DNA from: Methylococcaceae bacterium
GTDB taxonomy: Bacteria; Pseudomonadota; Gammaproteobacteria; Methylococcales; Methylomonadaceae
Reading direction: 5' to 3'
Assembly: GCA_013140705.1 (NCBI GenBank)
Contig: JABFSH010000038.1
Location: 62,001 to 126,000 of the forward strand
Length of the DNA stretch: 64,000 nucleotides
Part shown: positions 53,306 to 61,973 of the stretch, piece by piece
How positions within the stretch are numbered: position 1 is the stretch's first letter
How the letters are laid out: each line of letters begins with the position of its first letter
The notes under the pieces: model-generated
What the model saw: the letters and a program-made list of their open reading frames with translations, nothing else
The model's database searches: none
What the model was told of the DNA's origin: nothing
Made by a program: the position numbers and the translations under genes

Positions 53306-54172
53306 ATGACGTTATCCGATCAAGCAAGAGCAACAGACATGACCGTCGCAACACTCTGGCGCTATCCAGTGAAATCAATGATGGGTGAAGAGCTCAATGG
53401 CGCAGATATTACAACGGCGGGTCTTTTAGGCGACCGTGTTTATGCACTTGTCGATGCTGAAACCGGAAAAGTAATCAGCGCCAAAAATCCAAAAAAATGG
53501 CCCAATTTTTTTGCTTTCCGGGCTGCATTTACGACGCCCCCTTCTCTCTATAGAGTACAGCCGGTCTGGATAAGCCTGCCTGACGGCACTGTCTTGCGTA
53601 GTGACGAAAGCAATATCAACGAAAAACTGTCAGATGTGCTGGGTCATAAAGTCAAATTGCAAACCCAATCGCCTCAAGACCCCACATTGGAACAATACTG
53701 GCCGGAATTTGCCGGCGAAGCCAATGAAATTTCAACCGAGGCCGTTGCCGGTGATGCACAGAAAGGCACTTTTTTCGACTACGCCACCTTGCATTTGCTG
53801 ACCACCAGTTCCATCGAAGCGATGCAAGAACTCTATCCTCAAGGCCGTTTTGAAGTTCGCCGTTTCAGACCGAATATCATGATCGATACAGCTGGCCAGA
53901 AGGGGTTTGTTGAAAATGACTGGGTGGGGAAAATCATTAGGCTTGGCAATGAATTACGCCTGCAGATCACTGATCCTTGTCCCCGCTGTGTCATGCCGAC
54001 ACTGGCGCAGGGAGACTTACCCGCTGACAGCGGACTTTTTAAGCACGCCATTGCCAAGAACAGTCCCATGGTGCCGTTCGCCAACAAGGAATTACCTAGC
54101 GTTGGTGTCTATGCACGGGTTTTGCAATCCGGCTGGGTAAAGCGTGGTGATTCTATCAGCATTGAAAATTGA
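53306..54172 (+). CDS. MOSC-domain protein
   Basis: A 288-residue protein with an N-terminal beta-barrel domain (ATLWRYPVKSMMGEEL then GLLGDRVYALVD) and a C-terminal MOSC domain containing the conserved cysteine segment ITDPCPRCVMPTLAQGDL. MOSC proteins bind a molybdenum cofactor or transfer sulfur and include mARC-like N-hydroxylamine reductases. The cysteine in the MOSC core is kept. Substrate unknown. It is convergent with rdgB across a strong hairpin. Confidence 0.82.
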   Translation: MTLSDQARATDMTVATLWRYPVKSMMGEELNGADITTAGLLGDRVYALVDAETGKVISAKNPKKWPNFFAFRAAFTTPPSLYRVQPVWISLPDGTVLRSDESNINEKLSDVLGHKVKLQTQSPQDPTLEQYWPEFAGEANEISTEAVAGDAQKGTFFDYATLHLLTTSSIEAMQELYPQGRFEVRRFRPNIMIDTAGQKGFVENDWVGKIIRLGNELRLQITDPCPRCVMPTLAQGDLPADSGLFKHAIAKNSPMVPFANKELPSVGVYARVLQSGWVKRGDSISIEN

Positions 54173-54239
54173 TCATGCTCTCTCTTTGATGACTAGGTTT
54201 GGCGACATACTAACTAACCATGTGTCACACCTTAACGTC

Positions 54240-54276
54240 GCTATATTAGCCCTGCTGAGTGCGGGGCTAATATAGC
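54240..54276. terminator. Hairpin shared by the convergent MOSC and rdgB genes
   Basis: Thirteen-base perfect arms GCTATATTAGCCC and GGGCTAATATAGC enclose eleven bases. The right arm covers the rdgB stop codon and last codons. No T-tract on either strand, but the stem is long enough to stop or pause transcription both ways. Confidence 0.55.
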
Positions 54277-54890
54277 CATTGGTCGCACTCTCGTTCCTTG
54301 ATGAGCTGTGTCAGGCGATTCAGCGCCTGCCCTCGATGACTTAAGGAATTTTTTACCCCAGCAGATAATTGAGCTGAAGAACACGCGTGCTCGGGAACCC
54401 AAAAAACGGGATCATATCCAAAACCATTTGTCCCGATAGGTTGCTGTAAAATCCGTCCTTCCCAAATCCCCTGCGCAATCAGAGGACACGGGTCTTTCGC
54501 GTGTTCCATAAACACCAAAACACAAATAAAACGGGCACTGCGTTGCGCATCAGGTATGTCTTGCAGTTCCCCGAGCAATTTTTGCAGATTTTCCTGATCA
54601 CTGGCACCACTGCCCGCATAACGGGCAGAAATAATGCCAGGAGCCCCGTTTAGCGCATCGACGACCAGACCTGAATCATCCGCAATCGCTGGTAAGTGAC
54701 TATGCCAAGCGGCATTTCTGGCTTTTATAATGGCATTTTCAACAAAGCTGCTTCCAGTTTCCTCAGCATCGGCAATACAGAACTGCGACTGAGGAATAAT
54801 GGAATGTCCGGCGAGCATCGCCTGAATTTCACTAATTTTGCCAGGATTACCGCTAGCAAGAACAATTTGCTGTTTTTTGAATAGTGACAT
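54267..54890 (-). CDS. rdgB: Inosine/xanthosine triphosphate pyrophosphatase
   Basis: About 207 residues from ATG 54890 (MSLFKKQQIVLASGNPGK); a GTG four codons upstream is possible. The Ham1/RdgB motifs are present: ASGNPGKISEI, TGSSFVENAIIKARNA, ADDSGLVVDALNGAPGIISARYAG (read as separate ADDSGL and GAPGI segments), and GTNGFGYDPVFWVPE, then LSHRGQAL. It removes dITP/XTP from the nucleotide pool to prevent mutagenesis. Its last bases form one arm of a hairpin. Confidence 0.93.
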   Translation of the reverse strand: MSLFKKQQIVLASGNPGKISEIQAMLAGHSIIPQSQFCIADAEETGSSFVENAIIKARNAAWHSHLPAIADDSGLVVDALNGAPGIISARYAGSGASDQENLQKLLGELQDIPDAQRSARFICVLVFMEHAKDPCPLIAQGIWEGRILQQPIGTNGFGYDPVFWVPEHACSSAQLSAGVKNSLSHRGQALNRLTQLIKERECDQWLY

Positions 54891-54954
54891 GGTTTTCGGC
54901 ACACTAAGGAATTAAGTTAACAATCGACGGTATTCCATAAATATATCGAAGCAA

Positions 54955-55860
54955 TCATCTAAACAATGGTCCACCGGCTTGTCCATTTACATCCACCCAT
55001 AAATGCGGCAAACCCAATTCCTCCAGCCATTTAGGGCCATCATCTTCCTTGAGCATTGCAATCGTCGACGCACTGCCAGCCACTACGCAAAATTCGCCAA
55101 CAACACTGACAGCGGCCAAATGCCTGACTGGCCAGCCAGTTTTAGGGTTCAGTACGTGACCATAACGCACGCCATCCAATACTATACATCGCTCATAATC
55201 ACCACTGCTGGCCAGAGCACCCTTTTTTAATGCCAGGGTTTCTAACAAGGCATCTTTACTTCGAGGGTGTCGAATACCTACTTGCCAGGGAACGCCGTCA
55301 GGTCGAGGACCAATAATTTTGATATCGCCACCCAAATTGACAAGACCCTGTTTTACACCTGCCTGCCAGCACAAGGCGGATGCTCTGTCTACGGCATATT
55401 CCTTCACAACACCGCCAAAATCAATTTCCAAGCCCGGCAACGGGAATTCAAGCACTGGCGGGTTCCAGCGTAGTTTGTGCCATCCCACATTATCGAGTAA
55501 CTCCTGAATGACTGACTTATCCGGCAGGACTATGGATTTAAAATTCCAGGCACGGCGTAAAATGCCGGAAGTAATATCAAACAAACCATCACTTTGTTCA
55601 TAACAGGCCACGGCATAATTCAGCAACCCGGCAGTTTCGTCATCTACCGTAATACTGCCACCTGAGGCAGCAACGCGATTGATCTCCGATAGAAAACTGT
55701 CGCTTCGGTAACGTGAATAACGGGCCTCCAAACGATTAACATCATTAATGGCAATAGTCGCAACCCGTTTGGCCTGCGCATGACTGCTGGCAAAGAGCTG
55801 AATTTCGCAGGGAGAACCCATCGCATTGAAAACTTGTCGATAAAATTTCAGCTTTTTCAA
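54955..55860 (-). CDS. apbE: FAD:protein FMN transferase (ApbE)
   Basis: A 301-residue ApbE protein with MGSPCEIQLFA near the N-terminus, IDFGGVVKEYAVDRA, GLVNLGGDIKIIGPRP and the magnesium-site segment HVLNPKTGWPV. It attaches FMN covalently to threonine or serine of target flavoproteins such as Nqr or Rnf subunits. No signal peptide or lipobox is evident, so this copy may act in the cytoplasm. Targets are not encoded nearby. It lies 52 bases upstream of rdgB on the same strand. Confidence 0.88.
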   Translation of the reverse strand: MKKLKFYRQVFNAMGSPCEIQLFASSHAQAKRVATIAINDVNRLEARYSRYRSDSFLSEINRVAASGGSITVDDETAGLLNYAVACYEQSDGLFDITSGILRRAWNFKSIVLPDKSVIQELLDNVGWHKLRWNPPVLEFPLPGLEIDFGGVVKEYAVDRASALCWQAGVKQGLVNLGGDIKIIGPRPDGVPWQVGIRHPRSKDALLETLALKKGALASSGDYERCIVLDGVRYGHVLNPKTGWPVRHLAAVSVVGEFCVVAGSASTIAMLKEDDGPKWLEELGLPHLWVDVNGQAGGPLFR

Positions 55861-56018
55861 CTATTCGATACTCTCGGTGTTTAATGAATCGATTTCTATG
55901 CTTTAAGCACTTGCACTTGTATGCGGTTAGAATTTTAAATTCCGCTAAGGACCTAAAACGCTATCATGGATTGACGAGAACTCGCCAAGTTCAGGACACT
56001 GACTAAAAGACGGGCAAT

Positions 56019-56040
56019 AAAAAGCCCGCATATAGCGGGC
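56019..56040 (-). terminator. Factor-independent terminator of the candidate RNA
   Basis: On the minus strand GCCCGC-TATAT-GCGGGC is followed by TTTTTATT, a textbook stem and T-tract. No protein gene ends just upstream, so it points to a non-coding transcript. Confidence 0.75.
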
Positions 56041-56215
56041 GTGTTGAGTATGTTTATTATTGTTATTGTAATTTGTACACCGTTGTGGTTTGTACATCCC
56101 AACTCAAGCAGTATTACTTCTTTTATTATTATTATCCAGAAGCCTAATGCAAGGCTACTTCCCCCTCTTGGCCAGTTTTACGTTGGCCTTACTCGGTAAG
56201 CAGGGTTATTGTATA
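56019..56215 (-). ncRNA. Candidate small structured RNA ending at a factor-independent terminator
   Basis: Reading the minus strand, hairpins CTTAC-CGA-GTAAG, GGCCA-(8)-TGGCC and AGCCT-(6)-AGGCT follow one another, then an unpaired stretch with repeated GGA-type motifs (GGGGGAAG, CTGGATAA, TGGGATG), then GCCCGC-TATAT-GCGGGC-TTTTT. The hairpin cluster plus terminator in a gene-free region suggests a small RNA, and the GGA motifs recall CsrA/RsmA-binding RNAs. There is no clear promoter and I do not recognise the family. Confidence 0.35.
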
Positions 56216-56330
56216 TCCAAAAAAACATCTGTGTCTACAAAATTGAAACTAGTAATTTTATAAAAATAGTCTACCTGTTTTTTTTATTATAAAATACAAT
56301 TTGTTACAGCCTATTAGTTAGTTCTGATAT

Positions 56331-56360
56331 AAAAAAAAGCTGGCAGTAGCTGCCTTTTTT
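56331..56360. terminator. Bidirectional terminator downstream of the M48 protease
   Basis: An A-run, then GGCAG-TAG-CTGCC, then a T-run, works on both strands. It lies 57 bases past the stop of the minus-strand protease gene. Confidence 0.75.
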
Positions 56361-56416
56361 ATTCAGCCTGCATTCAGGAATAACCCTTTTCAACATCAAA
56401 AAAATGCCTGCTGGCG

Positions 56417-57871
56417 CTACCTATTGCGCCGCACCTGCTCTTCATTCAGAAAAAATCGGAGTCGCTCGTTCAGAATAGCCGCCAAACGAAAGTTGACGCC
56501 TTTAGAACGTTGAGCCAGCTTAATTTGCATAACCGCATCCTGGGTTGACCCGGTGGCATAATAATATTCTGCAAGATAGCGGTGCGATTCAGCCGGTTGC
56601 TTTAAATCACTGTATGTTTGCGCCATTAATTCGGAATACACCGGTAATTTTTGTGTCTTGCTGGATAAGGAAGCCAGATTTTTCTGCGCTTGTTTTGGGC
56701 TGCCGGCTTTCAATAATGCAGTGATATATTCTAGCGCAATCGCTTCATTATCAGGAAATTGTTCGGTCAACTTTTTATAACGCGCCAAAGCCGTCGGATA
56801 GTTTTGAGCATTCATTGCGGTTCTGGCCAGACCTGCTGCGTATTGCGGCTGATTGGGGTAATCCCGTTTAAGCGCCTGAAAAATGGTTTCGGCCTCAGTG
56901 AATTTCTGTTCTTTCAGCGCCAACAACGCCAATCCGTACTTGGCAACAATACGCTGTTCCGTCGTCCCCTGATTTAATCGGGTTTGAAAATATTTCAGCG
57001 TATCGGCATCTTCTGTTCCAGTGAGCACTCGAACTTTGGTCTTTGTCAGTAAATACGCCAGCGTATCGGGGTATTGTTTATAAGGATAGGTTTCTGCCCG
57101 GCCGCGTGTATCGGAAATACGCGATGTCGTCACCGGGTGGGTACGTAAAAATTCGGGGATATTTTGCCCATAGTAACGGGTTGATTGTTGCAAGCGTTCG
57201 AAAAATGTCGGCATACTGCGAGGATCGAAGTGCGATGCCGCCAGCGTTTGCATCCCGACTCGATCCGCCTCTTCCTCGTTTTCGCGGGTGAAATTAATCT
57301 GGAATTGCACACTGCCGGCCTGAATAGCCATAATGGCCGCCTGCCCTAACGCAGGAGACTGGGTTCCGAGTAAAATGGCCGCCAACGTTGCCGCCATGGT
57401 GGGAATGGATAAGCGGCTTGAAGCTTCCGCCGCCCGATATAAATGCCGTTGCGTTACGTGGGCAATTTCATGCCCGATCACCGATGCCAGTTCGCTCTCT
57501 TCCTCTGTGATCAAAATCAATCCCGAATTGACACCGATGTAACCGCCCGGGCCTGCGAACGCATTAATATCATTTTCCATCACGACGAAGAAATGGAAGG
57601 GATTGGAAGGCGCATCGCTATTCGCGACCAGCTTCTGTCCAATGGATTCGATATATTGCTGAATTTCCGCGTCTTCGTTGATCCTGATTTGCGAATGCAA
57701 ACTTCTGAAGAAAGCTTCACCAAACTCTTTTTCTTCCTCGGGTGTAATCAGTGTCCCGGAAGAATCGCCCATATCCGGCAGTTCAATTTTACTGATCTCA
57801 ACGGCCTGTTGTGCAGCGGAATAAAGACTAAGGCTTAACGCCAGGGTCAACATAAAAGAGATCTTAATCAT
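56417..57871 (-). CDS. bepA: M48-family periplasmic metalloprotease with TPR domain (BepA-like)
   Basis: A 484-residue exported protein: signal MIKISFMLTLALSLSLYSAA, M48 domain with zinc motif HEIAH (134-138) and third ligand in ENEEEADRVG (~200-208), then a C-terminal TPR array (FQALKRDYPNQPQYAAGLAR, then a YPTALARYKKL unit and others). BepA (YfgC) checks and degrades misassembled outer-membrane proteins such as LptD. Layout and length (~480) match BepA. It is a single gene ended by a bidirectional terminator. Confidence 0.88.
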   Translation of the reverse strand: MIKISFMLTLALSLSLYSAAQQAVEISKIELPDMGDSSGTLITPEEEKEFGEAFFRSLHSQIRINEDAEIQQYIESIGQKLVANSDAPSNPFHFFVVMENDINAFAGPGGYIGVNSGLILITEEESELASVIGHEIAHVTQRHLYRAAEASSRLSIPTMAATLAAILLGTQSPALGQAAIMAIQAGSVQFQINFTRENEEEADRVGMQTLAASHFDPRSMPTFFERLQQSTRYYGQNIPEFLRTHPVTTSRISDTRGRAETYPYKQYPDTLAYLLTKTKVRVLTGTEDADTLKYFQTRLNQGTTEQRIVAKYGLALLALKEQKFTEAETIFQALKRDYPNQPQYAAGLARTAMNAQNYPTALARYKKLTEQFPDNEAIALEYITALLKAGSPKQAQKNLASLSSKTQKLPVYSELMAQTYSDLKQPAESHRYLAEYYYATGSTQDAVMQIKLAQRSKGVNFRLAAILNERLRFFLNEEQVRRNR

Positions 57872-58055
57872 GAATGTTCTTAGTCAGTTCGAATGGGATG
57901 TGTAAAGAATATAATGACTTTATTTCGATCATTCGGTTCAACACTGCGAAGGAATGGAAAATTGATACAAGATAAAAAATGCATAATAGAATTAAGAAGG
58001 CTGAATTATAATTCATCCAATCTTAAATTAACCAAAAATCACCGCACTTCAAGTA

Positions 58056-58445
58056 ATGAAATTTGCCATTCAGGTCAACGCGGGGCCTTATCAGTCAAAT
58101 GCCGGCTTTACCGCTTATCAATTCATTACTTCGGCCTTGTTGCAAGGTCACGAAATCTTCCGGGTGTTTTTTTATCATGATGGCATTTACCACGCCTTCA
58201 AATCGGCGACACCGCCCGATGACGAAAGACAGCTTTCGCGTCAATGGAGTGAATTGGCCAAGCGACATCAGATCGATTTGGTCGTTTGCATTTCTGCTGC
58301 GCAACGGCGCGGCTTGTTATGTACCGATGAAGCCCAGCGGCAAGGCAAACTGGATGACGATTTGGCTGCGGGTTTTCGTATTGCCGGTCTGGGTCAATGG
58401 GTTGAAGCTACATTGGAAGCAGACCGATTTATCGTTTTCGGATGA
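58056..58445 (+). CDS. tusD: Sulfurtransferase subunit TusD (DsrE family)
   Basis: A 129-residue DsrE-like protein starting MKFAIQVNAGPYQSNAGFTAYQF with FRVFFYHDGIYHA and the conserved cysteine in VVCISAAQRRG, as in E. coli TusD Cys78. TusBCD relays persulfide sulfur from IscS to TusE and MnmA for 2-thiouridine in tRNA. tusC follows 4 bases later. The usual third gene tusB is absent here. Confidence 0.88.
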   Translation: MKFAIQVNAGPYQSNAGFTAYQFITSALLQGHEIFRVFFYHDGIYHAFKSATPPDDERQLSRQWSELAKRHQIDLVVCISAAQRRGLLCTDEAQRQGKLDDDLAAGFRIAGLGQWVEATLEADRFIVFG

Positions 58446-58449
58446 AATT

Positions 58450-58806
58450 ATGAAAAGCTATCTGTTTGTATTGCGAAAACCACCTCATAGCGGTGCTTTC
58501 GTTCAGGAAATGCTGGATATCATTTTAACAACCGCCGCATTCGATCAAGCGGTAAGCATTTTACTGCTGGATGATGGTGTCTTTGCATTAAAAAAGCATC
58601 AGGCCCCCGCTTACGCAGGTCTAAAAGACACAGCTGCCATTTTCGAGGCCCTCGAAATCTATGATGTTAAAGACATCTATACCGAAATCGAATCGCTGCA
58701 GGAACGCGGACTGAAAACTGAAGACTTAAGCCTGCAAGTCCAAACACGTTACCGAAAAGACATTGCCTGCTTGATGAAAGGCTTTGATGTCATCGTTGCA
58801 GGCTGA
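58450..58806 (+). CDS. tusC: Sulfurtransferase subunit TusC (DsrF family)
   Basis: A 118-residue protein from ATG 58450 (MKSYLFVLRKPPHSGAF), continuing AFDQAVSILLLDDGVFAL and ending near ACLMKGFDVIVAG. It matches the DsrF/TusC pattern. It forms a heterohexamer with TusD and TusB. A longer in-frame reading upstream lies inside tusD and is not real. No tusB or tusE follows; the next 210 bases are non-coding. Confidence 0.88.
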   Translation: MKSYLFVLRKPPHSGAFVQEMLDIILTTAAFDQAVSILLLDDGVFALKKHQAPAYAGLKDTAAIFEALEIYDVKDIYTEIESLQERGLKTEDLSLQVQTRYRKDIACLMKGFDVIVAG

Positions 58807-59019
58807 CGGATTGACTCCAGATTTAGATTTCCGGTGTGTTTTGCATTTTTAAATTAAGACCCGATGAGGAGACTAAATTTTATTTGCTTATATATTTTGC
58901 TTAAATTCAAAGTTCCGTCCATGATATTTACAATCTGCCCTGATGTAAAATGAAGTTTTTTATTGGTCGCTAAACTTAGTTTCGCGCCCTTCGGAATAGT
59001 GGTAGCAAGGTGGTGTGTA

Positions 59020-59352
59020 ATGAATAGATGGAACATTCCTGATTGGCTAAAGCGAGAAGTCATTGAAAGGGACATAAGCAGCGTCTATTGTCGCATCGAA
59101 TTTGTTTCTACACATGCTTCAAGAAAGTCAAAGCCCACATGGGAGCACATCGTCAATGACGCGAAAATAGTCAATCGCGAAAACATTGCTAGATGCTGCT
59201 CATCTTGCAATGCAAGCAAAGGTTCTAAATATCTTGCTGACTGGCTCGAATCCAATTATTGCAAGATGCGTGGAATAACGAAGGATACCGTTCCTGAAGT
59301 GGTAAAAATGACTCTTGCTTATCCTCCGAAAAATAGTTGCTCAGGAGTCTAA
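59020..59352 (+). CDS. Small HNH-type endonuclease domain protein
   Basis: A 110-residue protein from ATG 59020 (MNRWNIPDWLKREVIERD). It has the HNH layout: WEHIVNDAK for the first histidine, then NIARCCSSCNASKGSK with the Asn and cysteine pair and the helix after it, and DWLESN. The first zinc cysteine pair is reduced (VYCRIEF instead of CxxC), which may weaken zinc binding. It follows tusDC by 213 bases and precedes a REP/RAYT remnant, so it may be a mobile or restriction-type orphan. Target unknown. Confidence 0.7.
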   Translation: MNRWNIPDWLKREVIERDISSVYCRIEFVSTHASRKSKPTWEHIVNDAKIVNRENIARCCSSCNASKGSKYLADWLESNYCKMRGITKDTVPEVVKMTLAYPPKNSCSGV

Positions 59353-59369
59353 TACATCACTACAGCCCG

Positions 59370-59398
59370 TAGGATGCGGTGAGGAACGAACCGCATCG
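59370..59398. repeat. REP palindrome
   Basis: Perfect eight-base arms GATGCGGT and ACCGCATC around GAGGAACGA, a typical REP element. It lies 33 bases upstream of the RAYT remnant, the usual partnership. Confidence 0.75.
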
Positions 59399-59430
59399 TT
59401 TTCGCGAAACCCAACTGACTAACAACAACC

Positions 59431-59595
59431 ATGACCGAATACCGCCGTTTTCGCCATCCCAGACCAACTTGGTTTTTCACAGTCAACTTAGCCGAACGCC
59501 GATGCAATCAGCTCTTGACTGACCGGATTGACCTATTACGAGCGGCTTTCGCTTATGCAAAACTAAACATCCGCTTAGTATCGATGCAATTGTGA
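59431..59595 (+). pseudogene. REP-associated tyrosine transposase (RAYT), N-terminal remnant
   Basis: Fifty-four codons read MTEYRRFRHP, then TWFFTVNLAERR, then LLTDRIDLLRAAFAYAK, the N-terminus of RAYT/TnpREP proteins, which are normally ~150-200 residues with HUH and tyrosine motifs. A stop at 59593-59595 ends it and the catalytic region is missing, so it is inactive. The upstream REP supports the identity. Confidence 0.75.
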
Positions 59596-59609
59596 TAAGG
59601 AAAAAGCAA

Positions 59610-60335
59610 TCAATATTCCCATCCCCCCGAAACCGTAATGAAAGACCCGGTCATCGTTTCGGGGCTGTCATTAACCAGCCAATTGACGGTTTTGCCAATT
59701 TCATCCGGATGGACTGGTCGACCGTAAGGAATTTGGGCGGCCATTTGCTGGCGTTCCTCGGCGGTGATATGGCCTTCTTCAACCAAGCCTGGACAAATGG
59801 CGTTGACTCTGACTTTGAAAGGCGCCAGTGCGGTTGCCAGACTTTTGGTCAGAGCCGCAACGCCGGTTTTGGCTGCGCAATAGCCGGTGGACATGGGCCA
59901 GGCCTTGATGTTTTCAACACCGGAAAAGGCAAAATTGATAATCTGACCGCGACTTTCTCTTAGAGCGTCCAGCGCATAATGGCTGGTGAAAAAACAGGTG
60001 TTCAAGTTGGTATCGACATCCTGTTGCCATTCTGTTGGCGTAACATCCAGGATATTTTTGTAAACAAAGGGACCGACCACATTCACTAATACATCAATCC
60101 GGCCAAAAGCTTTTACGGTTTCCCGAATCAATAGTTCGGCTGAGGCGGGTTGAGTCAGGTCACATTGAAAAAGCCGATGCTTGATCGTTTGTTGATCCAG
60201 CCAATCTTTTAAGCCCTCAGCTTTACGGCTATTGGAATAATAGTGTAGCGCCAGTAGAGTTGCCGGTTTGGCGAGCGCCTTCGTCACCGCGATACCGATG
60301 TCTGAATTGCTGCCGGTGATTAAAATTGTTTTCAT
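59610..60335 (-). CDS. Short-chain dehydrogenase/reductase
   Basis: A 241-residue SDR with cofactor motif TGSNSDIG (7-14), a serine in FAFSGV (~137-142) and catalytic YxxxK (YCAAK, ~155-159), ending GGWEY. NNAG is replaced by NVVG. The sequence resembles FabG-like and pteridine-reductase-like members; substrate is not evident. It is downstream of pgpA on the same strand (39-base gap) and may share the ribH-thiL-pgpA transcript. Confidence 0.8.
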   Translation of the reverse strand: MKTILITGSNSDIGIAVTKALAKPATLLALHYYSNSRKAEGLKDWLDQQTIKHRLFQCDLTQPASAELLIRETVKAFGRIDVLVNVVGPFVYKNILDVTPTEWQQDVDTNLNTCFFTSHYALDALRESRGQIINFAFSGVENIKAWPMSTGYCAAKTGVAALTKSLATALAPFKVRVNAICPGLVEEGHITAEERQQMAAQIPYGRPVHPDEIGKTVNWLVNDSPETMTGSFITVSGGWEY

Positions 60336-60374
60336 TAAACACCCTGACTCTTAACGTATCCTGACAACTTCAAG

Positions 60375-60893
60375 CTACGATCCCAGCAACCCCGCATCGA
60401 AAGCCCACAGCAATAAAGCGCCAGCAAAAACTGCAGCCAGTACATCATCGAGCATTATCCCCAAACCGCCCTGAACTTTTCGGTCTATCCATTTAATCGG
60501 CCACGGCTTGAGAATATCAAACAAACGAAACAGAACAAATCCAATGATTATTGATTTCCAGGTCATGGGAACCAGCCACATGGTGATCAGGAAACCGGCA
60601 ATTTCGTCCCAGACGATACCACCAAAATCATGTACTCCAAGTTTATCCGCCGCTATACCACAAATCCAGATACCGACTAGGGTAGCAACCACCGTCAACA
60701 CACTGTAGGCCACGCCGCCAGTTTGCATGAACAGCCAGTAAACCGGAATCGCAGCCACAGTTCCACAGGTACCCGGAGCTTTTTTGGCCAGCCCAGAACC
60801 AAAACCAAAGGCTAAAAACAAGACCGGGTCAGTCAAAATTTGCCTGGGGGTTAACTGATGTTGACCATACGAATTATATAGAAAAATGCTCAA
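60375..60893 (-). CDS. pgpA: Phosphatidylglycerophosphatase A
   Basis: A 172-residue membrane phosphatase of the PgpA family. It begins QLTPRQILTDPVLFLAFGFGSGLAKKAPGT and contains VWDEIAGFLITMW and FRLFDILKPWPIKWIDRKVQGGLGIMLDDVLA (the DD-rich catalytic end). It dephosphorylates phosphatidylglycerol phosphate in phospholipid synthesis. It overlaps thiL by 20 bases, the usual order. Confidence 0.92.
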   Translation of the reverse strand: MSIFLYNSYGQHQLTPRQILTDPVLFLAFGFGSGLAKKAPGTCGTVAAIPVYWLFMQTGGVAYSVLTVVATLVGIWICGIAADKLGVHDFGGIVWDEIAGFLITMWLVPMTWKSIIIGFVLFRLFDILKPWPIKWIDRKVQGGLGIMLDDVLAAVFAGALLLWAFDAGLLGS

Positions 60894-61812
60894 AACCTTT
60901 TACCTGTAGTGGTTGAATCCGTCCGGACTTGTTTAAACGCAAACCTGACTCAGACTGAATAATACCAATTTTTTGACAATCGATAGTCAATTTCGCGGCT
61001 TTTTCCGGACTGACGGTAAAACATAACTCATAATCATCACCAGCCACCAGCGGCATGGTCCAGTCTCCCGTTGCCTGAATGTAAGCCAATACTTCTTCGG
61101 ACAATGGCAATGCATCCCAATCAAGACAGGCCCCAATTTGGCTTTGTTCGAGGATATGCCCTAAATCGCCGGTCAAGCCATCGGAAATATCGATACAGGC
61201 ATTGGCTATTTCCAGCAATTCGAGTCCTGTTTCAACTTGAGGATAGGGCGTATTAAAACGTGTTAAAGCCGCCTCGGGGTTCGAGCAGTTATAGCCCTGC
61301 CTGATTTTCAAGCCCAATCCTGCCTGCCCTAGTTTGCCAGTCATGAAAATAAAATCGCCCGCCTTGGCTGTTGAACGTAATAGTGCCTGACCACGTGGTA
61401 CCAGACCCAAAGCCTGTACGGTTAATGTCAACGGACCAGACGTGGTATCTCCACCAATCAAATCCACCGAATAGCGTTTGGCCAACGCTAAAAAACCGCT
61501 GGAAAATTCTGCCAGCCAGCTTTCGTCGACACTGGGTAGCGCCAACGCCAGCGTGACGGAAAGGGGTTTCGCGCCCATGCTGGCAAGATCGCTTAAATTC
61601 ACAGCTAGCAACTTATGCCCTAAATCCTTTGGATCGGTGCCGGCAAAAAAATGCACATTTTCCACCATCGTATCGGTGGTTATTGCCAATTCATAGCCGT
61701 CGGGGATGGCAATCAGCGCACAGTCATCGCCGATACCGATGCGGGTTGATTTACTTTTGGTATTTTGATTGCAAAAAAAACGCTGAATCAATGCAAATTC
61801 TGAAAGCGGCAT
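60874..61812 (-). CDS. thiL: Thiamine-monophosphate kinase
   Basis: A 312-residue PurM-like kinase with GIGDDCALI (~26-34), TDTMVENVHF, NLSDLASMGAKP and DISDGLTGDLGHIL. It phosphorylates thiamine monophosphate to the active diphosphate cofactor. It lies in the conserved ribH-nusB-thiL-pgpA arrangement, here interrupted by a GGDEF gene. All motifs are intact. Confidence 0.94.
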   Translation of the reverse strand: MPLSEFALIQRFFCNQNTKSKSTRIGIGDDCALIAIPDGYELAITTDTMVENVHFFAGTDPKDLGHKLLAVNLSDLASMGAKPLSVTLALALPSVDESWLAEFSSGFLALAKRYSVDLIGGDTTSGPLTLTVQALGLVPRGQALLRSTAKAGDFIFMTGKLGQAGLGLKIRQGYNCSNPEAALTRFNTPYPQVETGLELLEIANACIDISDGLTGDLGHILEQSQIGACLDWDALPLSEEVLAYIQATGDWTMPLVAGDDYELCFTVSPEKAAKLTIDCQKIGIIQSESGLRLNKSGRIQPLQVKGFEHFSI

Positions 61813-61973
61813 CTGTTGGGAGTCAAACGAAAATTAAAGCGGGTAACCCTGATCATGGACTGGCATGTTCAAAAATCAGTTCCAATTGTTTCCGGCAACA
61901 TTACTGGCTGGAAACAGTCCAATAATGAATGCATCTGTCCGCCGATCTGAAAATACAATATCGCATTGCGTTT

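Larger units (their letters stand above)
55861..56416. other. 556-base intergenic region with terminators and a candidate structured RNA
   Basis: No credible ORF. It contains, from right to left on the minus strand, a bidirectional terminator (56331-56360) after the M48 gene, an AT-rich stretch, a cluster of three short hairpins (about 56140-56205) and a factor-independent terminator (56019-56040). This arrangement suggests an independent small transcript. Confidence 0.5.

Noticed and set aside
55861-56416. tRNA, tmRNA or 6S RNA in the long intergenic region
   Set aside because: No cloverleaf, CCA end, tag peptide or 6S bulge could be found; only an unassigned structured-RNA candidate is kept.
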